Positions 9,101 to 14,795 of a stretch of 16,907 bases of DNA are shown in pieces. Made by a program: the position numbers and the translations under genes. Origin of the DNA: Saprospiraceae bacterium UBA7328 (GTDB taxonomy: Bacteria > Bacteroidota > Bacteroidia > Chitinophagales > Saprospiraceae); contig DKPS01000236.1 of NCBI GenBank assembly GCA_002471345.1, positions 1 to 16,907 of the forward strand. Direction: 5' to 3'. The number at the start of each line of letters is the position of its first letter. The first letter of the stretch is position 1. A model generated the notes under the pieces. It was not told where the DNA came from and ran no database searches. It saw only the letters and a program-made list of their open reading frames with translations.

Positions 9101-9329
9101 TATCTTTCAAAGCCTCACAGGAAGAAAACCTTCTAAAAGAGAACAGAGCACATTGGAAAACTTCTACCATTCAGAAAAGGAAAGTTTCATGAAAAATAAA
9201 AGTAGTACTAATGAATACCTCAAAATTGGAGAATATAGAGGGACTACAGATGATCCTATAGAGCTGGCCGCCTTAACCTCTCTAGGCCATTCTATTATGA
9301 ATACAGTTAATTTCTATATGAAAATATAG
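6114..9329 (+). CDS. Planctomycete-type cytochrome lipoprotein (PSCyt1-DUF1549-LamG-DUF1553)
   Basis: A 1071-aa envelope protein starting at GTG 6114, chosen because it opens a signal peptide with a lipobox-like GLTNC (Cys21; Asn at -1 is unusual). Domains in order: PSCyt1 cytochrome c (about 38-140) with CYKCHGPD (52-59) and MPP (109-111); PSCyt2/DUF1549 (about 155-375) with [13 protein letters not shown] (189-201) and a second CxxCH, [11 protein letters not shown] (341-351); a LamG/concanavalin-like insert (about 440-660) with GRELS-type YDRELSE; and PSD1/DUF1553 (about 755-1000) with [20 protein letters not shown] (762-781) and FGKGLV. The family is common in Planctomycetes and marine Bacteroidota, often in polysaccharide-use loci; its reaction is unknown. 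The haem motifs suggest electron transfer and LamG suggests glycan binding. It is followed at once by its usual partner, a DUF1501 protein. Confidence 0.88.
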   Translation: [1071 protein letters not shown]

Positions 9330-9331
9330 TG

Positions 9332-10765
9332 ATGGAAATTAAATTCAATAATCTAAAAAGTAGAAGAGAATTCCTCAGTAATTCCTTAACAGGTCTTGGA
9401 GCAACAGCTTTAGGCACCTTGACAAATCCAATTTCTAACACATTCAGATCCCATTCTTCTGGTAAAATTCCTCATTTCGCTCCAAAAGCAAAGAGGGTAA
9501 TATTTCTATTTCAAGCAGGTGGACCATCACAAATGGATCTCTTTGATTACAAGCCATTACTAAATCAATTGAATGGAAAAGAAATTCCGGAGTCTATAAG
9601 GGGAAAACAGCGGGTTTCAGGAATGGTCTCAGCCCAAGGTAAATTTCCGATTGCTGGATCTCATTTTAAATTTAACCAGTATGGAGAAAGTGGTTCGTGG
9701 GTAAGTGATTTAATGCCGCATACGGCAGAAATAGTAGATGATTTGTGTTTTATAAAATCCATGAATACTAATGCTATCAATCATGATCCAGGAGTCACTT
9801 TCATACAATCAGGATCAGAACAAACTGGAAGACCTTCTATGGGCTCATGGGTAAGCTATGGATTAGGAAGCAGTAATAAGAATCTGCCAGACTATGTAGT
9901 ACTATTATCTCGAGGTATAAGAATCCAGACTACCTTAAAATCAACACTTTGGGGCAATGGGTTCTTGCCATCACATCATCAAGGGGTCCAATTTCGATCT
10001 GGAAAAGATGTCATACATTATTTAAATAATCCCAATGGAGTCGATAAAATAAAAAGAAGGAAAGCTTTAGATTTTATACAAAACATGAATGAAATTGAGT
10101 ATCAGACCAGCCTTGATAAAGAAATAGCTACTCAAATAAAACAGTATGAAATGGCCTATCGTATGCAGATGTCTGTTCCAGATGTTACCGATGTTTCGAA
10201 AGAGAAAGACAAAATAAAAGAGATGTACGGGCCTGATGTGAATGTCCCTGGTTCATTTGCAGCTAATTGTCTATTGGCCAGAAAGCTTGCAGAACAAGAT
10301 GTGAATTTCATTCAACTCTATCATATGGGGTGGGACCATCATTTTGATCTACCATCTAGACTAAGAGCCTCATGCCAACAGACTGATCAACCCGTGGCAG
10401 GATTGATTAAGGATTTAAAAATGAGAGGATTATTGGAAGACACATTAATAATCTGGGGTGGAGAATTTGGAAGGACTTCATTTTCACAAGGAACGTTGAC
10501 TAATAATAATTATGGCAGGGATCATCACCCCAGATGTTTTACAGTTTGGTTAGCTGGTGGCGGGGTGAAAAAAGGCCTGGCGTATGGCCATACAGATGAG
10601 TTTGGTTATAACATCATTCAAGACCCCGTGCATGTCCATGATCTTCAAGCAACAATTTTGCACCTTCTAGGCATAGATCATGAAAGGCTTACCTACAAAC
10701 ATCAGGGAAGATATTATCGTCTCACTGATGTACATGGGAAAGTAGTAAAGGAAATATTGGCGTGA
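9332..10765 (+). CDS. Tat-exported DUF1501 protein
   Basis: A 477-aa protein of the DUF1501 family, which has an alkaline-phosphatase/sulfatase-like fold. I choose ATG 9332, two bases after the upstream stop; a GTG at 9329 overlapping that stop is the alternative. The N-terminus has a twin-arginine signal, SRREFL (10-15), before a weakly hydrophobic Ala/Gly/Leu stretch. Conserved family segments are GGPSQMDLFDYKP (63-75), INHDPG (149-154), GWDHH (333-337), WGGEFGRT (375-382), GRDHHPRCF (395-403) and DPVHVHDLQATILHLLG (431-447). The His/Asp clusters probably bind metal. The enzymatic activity is unknown. Tight coupling to the DUF1549/DUF1553 gene is the standard arrangement and implies the two act together outside the cytoplasm. 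Confidence 0.9.
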   Translation: MEIKFNNLKSRREFLSNSLTGLGATALGTLTNPISNTFRSHSSGKIPHFAPKAKRVIFLFQAGGPSQMDLFDYKPLLNQLNGKEIPESIRGKQRVSGMVSAQGKFPIAGSHFKFNQYGESGSWVSDLMPHTAEIVDDLCFIKSMNTNAINHDPGVTFIQSGSEQTGRPSMGSWVSYGLGSSNKNLPDYVVLLSRGIRIQTTLKSTLWGNGFLPSHHQGVQFRSGKDVIHYLNNPNGVDKIKRRKALDFIQNMNEIEYQTSLDKEIATQIKQYEMAYRMQMSVPDVTDVSKEKDKIKEMYGPDVNVPGSFAANCLLARKLAEQDVNFIQLYHMGWDHHFDLPSRLRASCQQTDQPVAGLIKDLKMRGLLEDTLIIWGGEFGRTSFSQGTLTNNNYGRDHHPRCFTVWLAGGGVKKGLAYGHTDEFGYNIIQDPVHVHDLQATILHLLGIDHERLTYKHQGRYYRLTDVHGKVVKEILA

Positions 10766-10817
10766 ACGCTATATCACATCTCAAATCAAGATTACTTCAA
10801 AAAAGGATATAGGGATA

Positions 10818-10853
10818 ACAAAAAAGGAGTTACAACTTACGTCATAACTCCTT
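10818..10853 (-). terminator. Rho-independent terminator for the tRNA transcript
   Basis: A 9-bp perfect stem (AAGGAGTTA / TAACTCCTT, plus-strand arms 10824-10832 and 10845-10853) is followed on the minus strand by a run of T (complement of A at 10820-10825). It lies 9 bp past the 3' end of tRNA-Pro. In the plus direction it lacks a T-run but could still cap the DUF1501 transcript. Confidence 0.7.
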
Positions 10854-10862
10854 CTAAATCAG

Positions 10863-10937
10863 TAGGGGTGATAGGATTCGAACCTACGACCCCTTGGTCC
10901 CAAACCAAGTGCGCTAACCGGACTGCGCTACACCCCT
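10863..10937 (-). tRNA. tRNA-Pro (anticodon UGG)
   Basis: The minus strand folds into a full cloverleaf of 75 nt. The acceptor stem is AGGGGTG / CACCCCT with discriminator A. The anticodon stem CTTGG/CCAAG encloses loop TTTGGGA, giving anticodon TGG. The T-arm carries GGTTCGAATCC. CCA is not encoded. It is downstream of tRNA-Ser on the same strand (181 bp apart) and upstream of a T-run terminator. Confidence 0.95.
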
Positions 10938-11118
10938 GACTTTATTTCCTGTTTGGATTATGTAAAGAGAGCGACGGATTATCTTCATGACCCACCTTTC
11001 CCACATGGTCAAAATTATATCTTTATTAGCTTTCGCTAATGAGAAGGAGTTGTAAAATCAACAAAGCTAATTTTTGATTTTTCTATAGCCCTTCTTTTCA
11101 AAGCCAATAATTCTCTGG

Positions 11119-11205
11119 CGGAGAGAGGGGGATTCGAACCCCCGATACCCTCACGAGTATAACACCTTAGCAGGGTGCCGCTTTCAGCCACTCAGCCACC
11201 TCTCC
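11119..11205 (-). tRNA. tRNA-Ser (anticodon GCU)
   Basis: An 87-nt class II tRNA with a long variable arm (around TACTCGTGAGGGTA). The acceptor stem is GGAGAGG / TCTCTCC with a terminal G-T pair and discriminator G. The anticodon loop is CTGCTAA, giving GCT. The D-arm GTGGCTGAGTGGCTGAAAGC and the T-arm GGTTCGAATCC are typical for serine tRNAs. The bases after the discriminator read CCA (11116-11118), so CCA may be encoded here, unlike in the neighbouring tRNA-Pro. Confidence 0.95.
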
Positions 11206-11211
11206 ATTAAT

Positions 11212-11229
11212 ATATACTCTTTAGTATAT
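11212..11229 (-). promoter_or_regulatory. Hairpin/palindrome just upstream of tRNA-Ser
   Basis: ATATACT-CTTT-AGTATAT, a 7-bp inverted repeat with a 4-nt spacer, ends 7 bp before the 5' end of tRNA-Ser. It covers the place where the tRNA promoter -7 element should be, so it may be part of that promoter. Confidence 0.3.
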
Positions 11230-11329
11230 CATAGCTTTTTTCAAAGCGAGTGCAAAAATACTCTTACCATACTTATCAAACAAGTACTAGCTTTGAAAAT
11301 ATGATGTCAAGTAGAAATTATTTTTTAAA

Positions 11330-11490
11330 CATATAGAAAAAAAACTATGTGTGAAGAATACGTTCACCAAAAAAAGTCTATCTTTTCGAACGTTTTCATC
11401 ATTAGATCCTTTTGGTCATTTTTTTTCTCAACCTGAGATGTGATAATGACCAAAAATCTAGGGCGCCGAAAGAGGCGCCCGATTTTTTTC
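11330..11490 (+). ncRNA. Candidate small RNA ending at a strong terminator
   Basis: The GC-rich terminator at 11461 points along the plus strand, yet no plus-strand protein gene lies upstream of it for 700 bp, so something else must end there. The 130 bp before it contain a CATATAG/CTATGTG hairpin (A8 loop, 11330-11351) and a long hairpin at 11403-11460. That hairpin has TTTTGGTCATT/AATGACCAAAA plus TAGAT/ATCTA across a CC bulge, with a small TCTCA/TGAGA hairpin in its loop. A loose match to the Bacteroidota promoter (TTTG at 11292, TATTTTTT at 11319, 23-bp spacer) would start RNA near 11330. The 5' end is a guess and no known RNA family is recognised. Confidence 0.35.
11461..11490 (+). terminator. 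Strong rho-independent terminator
   Basis: Perfect 7-bp GC stem GGGCGCC-gaaaga-GGCGCCC followed by GATTTTTTTC. On the minus strand the stem is followed by a weaker TAGATTTTTGG, so some activity for the MbnP-like transcript is possible, but the plus direction fits much better. Confidence 0.8.
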
Positions 11491-11505
11491 TTTTATATGC
11501 CTTTA

Positions 11506-11551
11506 AGAGGTCTCAAATGAAAACAACAATAACTTCTCATCTAAGACCTCT
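11506..11551. repeat. Imperfect inverted repeat
   Basis: Arms AGAGGTCT...ATGA (11506-11520) and TCAT...AGACCTCT (11537-11551) pair over 8+4 bases with a 3-base partly mismatched segment and a 16-nt loop. It lies just after the terminator. It overlaps a 23-codon ATG frame at 11517 that I do not call as a gene. Confidence 0.45.
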
Positions 11552-11609
11552 CATAGCATATTTCACATTTAAATATCAGAGCAACTAAGCCCCAATATTC
11601 TATGTGGTT

Positions 11610-11638
11610 GGTTTTAACAGAATTATAATGTTAAAGCC
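11610..11638. repeat. Inverted repeat (hairpin)
   Basis: GGTTTTAACA / TGTTAAAGCC, 10 bp with one G-T wobble and a 9-nt loop, between the terminator and the MbnP-like gene end. Confidence 0.45.
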
Positions 11639-11674
11639 AAAAGTTATGCCAAACACATTGCATTATTTTATAAT

Positions 11675-11707
11675 ATGTTTGTTTGAGCGGATGAGGTCAA
11701 CAAACAT
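11675..11707. repeat. Inverted repeat (hairpin)
   Basis: ATGTTTGTTTGA / TCAACAAACAT, 11 bp with a single-base bulge and a 10-nt loop (GCGGATGAGG). It is about 70 bp beyond the MbnP-like stop codon on that gene's strand, so it may form the 3' end of that mRNA, although no T-run follows. Confidence 0.45.
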
Positions 11708-11776
11708 GGGCCTTAGGCAATTAAATATTTTCTACTGCTCCGATTATAGATAGGTAAATAGAATGCTTTTACAGGA

Positions 11777-12526
11777 TCACTCTACTGAAATATTAGTTGA
11801 AAAGGCATCCATTATTGGCAGTGCTTTTGGTAATAAGCCAAGATGGTGAATTTGTGGTGTCTCTATAAAATCATAATAAGCGCCGTTAATATTGAATATG
11901 TTATCTATATCCACTACGATTCTGAGTTCTTGTCTATCATCTAGATTAAGATTAATATCATATTCTGCAACTCTGAGAGCCTCATCTGATCCAATATGCA
12001 GAGCAACATTAGTTTCAAATTCCCCATCGCCGTCTGTATCTATTTTTCCCTCCGTTTTATGAAAAATATAGCTGGACCATCCAACCCAATATTCACCAGT
12101 ATTTGATAAAGCATTATTACCTGTAAAATCCGAAGGTTGTTGTGCATTCAATTCTGATGGAACTCCAACATTAAATCTTAATTGAGTAAATTCTTCTGAA
12201 GGAACATTTGAAACCAAAAGGCTTAGTCCTTGTTCTGCCCTTTCCAAGGTTTGCACACTTTCCAATAAATCCATGAAAAGTATATCTCCTATAGGAAGAC
12301 TGCTGTTGTCTTCTCCTATTAACTCCATCTCAGAAATAAATAGACTAAACTTGGTCAGAAACATACTATACCCTCCTGGATAATCGAATGGTTCAAAACC
12401 TACCATAGGCACTCCTTTATTTTCCAATTTGATATTTATAGTAAGATCTCTAGCAACATCATCCTTTCCACAGGACTGTATTAGCAGAGAAACACCAATT
12501 AAAAAGAAGAATAAAACTTTTTTCAT
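11777..12526 (-). CDS. MbnP-like lipoprotein (putative copper-binding)
   Basis: A 249-aa lipoprotein with lipobox LIQSC (Cys19), then GKDD, an acidic surface-export-like stretch. The family features of MbnP are visible: FTQLRFNVGVPSELN (113-127), the segment GEYWVGWSSYIF (144-155) where typical members read YWSWQxGY, KTEG (157-160), and LHIGS (176-180) matching the conserved FHLG. MbnP of methanotrophs binds Cu(I) after MbnH oxidises the first Trp of its WxW motif to kynurenine. Here Trp147 is kept but the second Trp is displaced to residue 150 (WxxW). DTDGDGEFE (163-171) resembles a calcium-binding loop. His155, His177 and His227-228 are possible metal ligands. It is translationally coupled to the DUF6702 gene (2 bp apart). 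The family call is fairly sure; copper binding is inferred. Confidence 0.75.
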   Translation of the reverse strand: MKKVLFFFLIGVSLLIQSCGKDDVARDLTINIKLENKGVPMVGFEPFDYPGGYSMFLTKFSLFISEMELIGEDNSSLPIGDILFMDLLESVQTLERAEQGLSLLVSNVPSEEFTQLRFNVGVPSELNAQQPSDFTGNNALSNTGEYWVGWSSYIFHKTEGKIDTDGDGEFETNVALHIGSDEALRVAEYDINLNLDDRQELRIVVDIDNIFNINGAYYDFIETPQIHHLGLLPKALPIMDAFSTNISVE

Positions 12527-12528
12527 GA

Positions 12529-13002
12529 TTAAAAATTGAAGGTTTCAAGAGTTTGATCAGACGAGAATATATGCTCATCATCTTCTCCATCAATATGGAT
12601 TTTGAATATGTTTTTCTGATCTTCAAAAAGATCAGTCATTATTTTATTATCGACCGAAAAGACATTCGTATCTCTCCATTCGATCTTATTAGCAGTAAAT
12701 GTTACCCAAACTGCCGGAAGGGCAGCTTCCGTTTTTGCAAGTTTTAAGTTTAACGGTTTCTCATTGACATATATAATAAGACTTTTATCAATGAACCTCT
12801 GAATCAAGTCATCTGCCCCTTTATAATCTTCAGGCAATTCCTCACCAGGTGTGAGGCCCATAGAAGTCTGTAAATCATCCAAAAAAATCTTACTAATCAC
12901 TTCTATATCATTCCCTGTTCTTTTCATTTCTGTGACTGAAAGGTGAATATCATGAACCTCTGAATTGAGAAATAGATAACATATGAGTAATAGGCTTTTC
13001 AT
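12529..13002 (-). CDS. DUF6702 family secreted protein
   Basis: A 157-aa protein with a short signal peptide (hydrophobic residues 3-13, no lipobox). The mature part begins at HDIHLSVTE (17-25), matching the HPFHVSVTE start of DUF6702, and goes on to SKIFLDDLQTSMG (37-49), IIYVNEKPLNL (76-86), and LFEDQKNIFKI (125-135), all in family order. The function of DUF6702 is unknown; its N-terminal HxxH of the mature chain could bind metal. It is the first gene of an operon with the MbnP-like gene, whose ATG lies 2 bp after this stop. A perfect 12-bp palindrome lies 8 bp upstream of the start codon. Export to the periplasm is likely. Confidence 0.75.
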   Translation of the reverse strand: MKSLLLICYLFLNSEVHDIHLSVTEMKRTGNDIEVISKIFLDDLQTSMGLTPGEELPEDYKGADDLIQRFIDKSLIIYVNEKPLNLKLAKTEAALPAVWVTFTANKIEWRDTNVFSVDNKIMTDLFEDQKNIFKIHIDGEDDEHIFSSDQTLETFNF

Positions 13003-13009
13003 ACTTAAT

Positions 13010-13021
13010 AGTAACGTTACT
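13010..13021. promoter_or_regulatory. Perfect 12-bp palindrome before the DUF6702 gene
   Basis: AGTAACGTTACT is self-complementary over all 12 bases and sits 7-18 bases before the ATG of the DUF6702-MbnP operon. It could be an operator or a 5'-UTR hairpin. No cognate regulator is in the window. Confidence 0.4.
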
Positions 13022-13097
13022 TAATTCCTTTCTGTTTTGAAATGTGTGTTATAGGAATATTAAGTACCAAGACGAATGCCTATCTCAAGTATGAATA

Positions 13098-13130
13098 AAT
13101 AGTATGTAAACACACTATTAACAATGTTAA
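13098..13130. promoter_or_regulatory. Two further inverted repeats in the divergent spacer
   Basis: AATAGT-10 nt-ACTATT (13098-13119) and TTAACA-A-TGTTAA (13118-13130) adjoin each other in the middle of the 263-bp region between the divergent DUF6702 and beta-helix genes. Related TTAA half-sites continue at 13127-13143 and 13158-13168. They may bind a regulator of both units, though the DNA is very AT-rich. Confidence 0.3.
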
Positions 13131-13209
13131 GTAATCTTAAACATATGGTCTATTTGCTTAACATAAGAATAATAATCCCTTAATAATGCGGCTAATCTAC
13201 CCAGCTACT

Positions 13210-13237
13210 TTTGCCCATGTGTTGGGATAACTATTTG
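13210..13237 (+). promoter_or_regulatory. Possible Bacteroidota promoter for the beta-helix lipoprotein
   Basis: TTTG at 13210 and ACTATTTG at 13230-13237 approximate the Bacteroidota -33 (TTTG) and -7 (TAnnTTTG) elements, with a 16-bp spacer that is a little short. The -7 box matches only in TTTG. The start codon follows 28 bp later. Confidence 0.25.
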
Positions 13238-13265
13238 ATAACAGAATTTAAAGAAACAATCAGAA

Positions 13266-14723
13266 ATGACTAACATTCTAAAATCCTTTTTACTCCTTGC
13301 CTCATTCACATTGATAGTATCTTCTTGTGATTCAGATAATTCATGTGATAATGTGTGCCCAGCAAGTAGCATTCAACTATTAGATTGCTCGTGTGCCCTT
13401 GATGCTAATGATATTGTTCCTCATCCATGCCCTACCATGACATGTGCAGATGGTCAGGCATTAGCAGTAATGGGAGGATCATGTACATGTGTTCAGATTG
13501 CCATGGATGTTTGTGGTGGAAAATCATGTGCAGATGATGAAGTTCTAGATGCTATCTCTTGTGAGTGCGTAAAAACGGCAAGTGTTACAGAAACAATCAA
13601 TGCTGGCATTTATACTGAAGATATAACTATGACAACTGGAAACACTTATATTCTCAATGGCAGAGTAATAATAGGTGCTGGGGCAACATTGACTATTCAA
13701 TCCGGAGTATTTATAAAAGGTTCTGAAGGTCAAGAGGCGAATGCATCGGCATTACTAATAGCAAGAGGCGCGACGATAATGGCTATGGGAACATCTGATG
13801 AGCCAATTATAATGACATCAATTGCTGACAATATACAACCAGGAGACATCAATTCTCCCAACCTTACAATTGATGATAATGGATTATGGGGAGGACTAAT
13901 TATTCTCGGTAATTCTCCTGTGTCCACTAAAGCAGGTGCTGAAGGAAGAATCGAAGGTGTACCTGCTGATATTGCTGAGGGCCTCTATGGAGGGAGTGAC
14001 GAAATGGATAATTCAGGAGTGATAAGATATGGCTCTGTGAGACATGGAGGGACTCTTATAGGTGAAGGCAATGAGATCAATGGAATTACATTAGGGGGTG
14101 TAGGTGCAGGAACTATAATAGAAAATGTTGAAGTCATTGCTAATGTGGATGACGGAATTGAATTCTTTGGAGGTTCAGTAAATGTGAAAAACGCTATAGT
14201 TTGGGCTCAAGGTGACGATGCTTTTGATATCGATCAATCTTTCTCAGGTACAGTAGATAATTATGTAACAGTAGCGGGTGCAGGTTCAGATCATTCATTT
14301 GAAATAGATGGTCCAGAGTCTGACGCTAATCCTGATGGAAGGTTTACCATGATGAATGGTACAGCTATAGGCTCCCTTGATGCTGCAAAAGGAGAAATGC
14401 AAGATTGGAGAAGTAATGCTCAAGGCACAATAATGAACACTTACTTCTTCAATTATAATAGCTCTGCAGATATTGAATTGGACAATGATGAAGTTTCTAC
14501 AAATTTTGGAGATGGCAAAATTGTAATCTCAGGATGTGAATTTACTCTAACTAGTGGAACTACACTTGCTGATGTAGCGGCAGATAAAGCAACCACTCCA
14601 CAAGGTGATTTTGATTTTTATTTAACTGATAATAACGCTACTGTGGCTGCAGGAGCAGCAACAGTTGGAGCCGATTTGAGTGTATTTGATTGGACATATA
14701 CAAAAGCCAATAACGGAATATAA
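13266..14723 (+). CDS. Cys-rich lipoprotein with parallel beta-helix body
   Basis: A 485-aa lipoprotein: signal peptide with lipobox IVSSC (Cys21) followed by DSDN, suggesting surface display. Residues 27-101 hold three tandem Cys modules of form C-x(3-4)-C-x(9-12)-C-x-C: Cys27/31/41/43, 55/60/73/75 and 83/88/99/101. From about 108 to the end the chain is rich in Gly, Asn, Asp, Ile and Val with rung-like repeats (ATLTIQSGVFIKG, GLWGGLIILGNSP, GTIIENVEVIANVDDGIEFF, GSVNVKNAIVWAQGDDAFDI), typical of a right-handed beta-helix family common in Bacteroidota and often encoded beside a TonB-dependent receptor. The exact ligand is unknown. The repeated DD and GDD clusters may bind calcium. It is divergent from the DUF6702-MbnP operon and precedes a TonB-dependent receptor, separated by a terminator. 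Confidence 0.8.
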   Translation: MTNILKSFLLLASFTLIVSSCDSDNSCDNVCPASSIQLLDCSCALDANDIVPHPCPTMTCADGQALAVMGGSCTCVQIAMDVCGGKSCADDEVLDAISCECVKTASVTETINAGIYTEDITMTTGNTYILNGRVIIGAGATLTIQSGVFIKGSEGQEANASALLIARGATIMAMGTSDEPIIMTSIADNIQPGDINSPNLTIDDNGLWGGLIILGNSPVSTKAGAEGRIEGVPADIAEGLYGGSDEMDNSGVIRYGSVRHGGTLIGEGNEINGITLGGVGAGTIIENVEVIANVDDGIEFFGGSVNVKNAIVWAQGDDAFDIDQSFSGTVDNYVTVAGAGSDHSFEIDGPESDANPDGRFTMMNGTAIGSLDAAKGEMQDWRSNAQGTIMNTYFFNYNSSADIELDNDEVSTNFGDGKIVISGCEFTLTSGTTLADVAADKATTPQGDFDFYLTDNNATVAAGAATVGADLSVFDWTYTKANNGI

Positions 14724-14732
14724 AGACACAAA

Positions 14733-14773
14733 CACCTCGGGGAACTTAATTACATTCTTCGAGGTGCTTTTTT
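14733..14773 (+). terminator. Intercistronic terminator between lipoprotein and receptor genes
   Basis: CACCTCG (14733-14739) pairs with CGAGGTG (14760-14766), with inner GAA/TTC pairing, followed by C and six T. It begins 9 bp after the lipoprotein stop and ends 22 bp before the receptor start codon, leaving no room for a separate promoter downstream of it. Confidence 0.75.
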
Positions 14774-14795
14774 AAAAAATAAAATTTAAGTTGTT

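Larger units (their letters stand above)
11206..11776. other. 571-bp gene-free region dense in inverted repeats
   Basis: No convincing protein gene is found between tRNA-Ser and the MbnP-like gene; the longest start-to-stop frame noticed is 23 codons at 11517-11588. The region holds at least six inverted repeats: a nested structure at 11228-11305 (outer stem TTTTCAAAGC/GCTTTGAAAA plus ATCATA/TATGAT, enclosing GAGT/ACTC and TACTT/AAGTA hairpins); 11330-11351; 11403-11460; a GC-rich terminator at 11461-11490; 11506-11551; 11610-11638; and 11675-11707. Canonical tmRNA, RNase P RNA and SRP RNA signatures were looked for by eye and not seen. Confidence 0.6.

Noticed and set aside
11009..11061. ATTAGC-TTTC-GCTAAT hairpin between the two tRNAs as a terminator
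   Set aside because: No T-run follows on either strand; possibly a processing structure in the tRNA precursor, but unsupported.
10863..11205. tRNA genes as integration sites of a mobile element
   Set aside because: No integrase gene and no direct repeat of a tRNA 3' end was seen in the window.
11517..11588. 23-codon ATG frame between tRNA-Ser and the MbnP-like gene
   Set aside because: Too short, overlaps an inverted repeat, no ribosome-binding context and no following gene on that strand for which it could be a leader.
11206..11776. tmRNA, RNase P RNA, SRP RNA or integron attC sites in the gene-free region
   Set aside because: None of the conserved cores of these RNAs was found on either strand, and the hairpins lack the attC end motifs.
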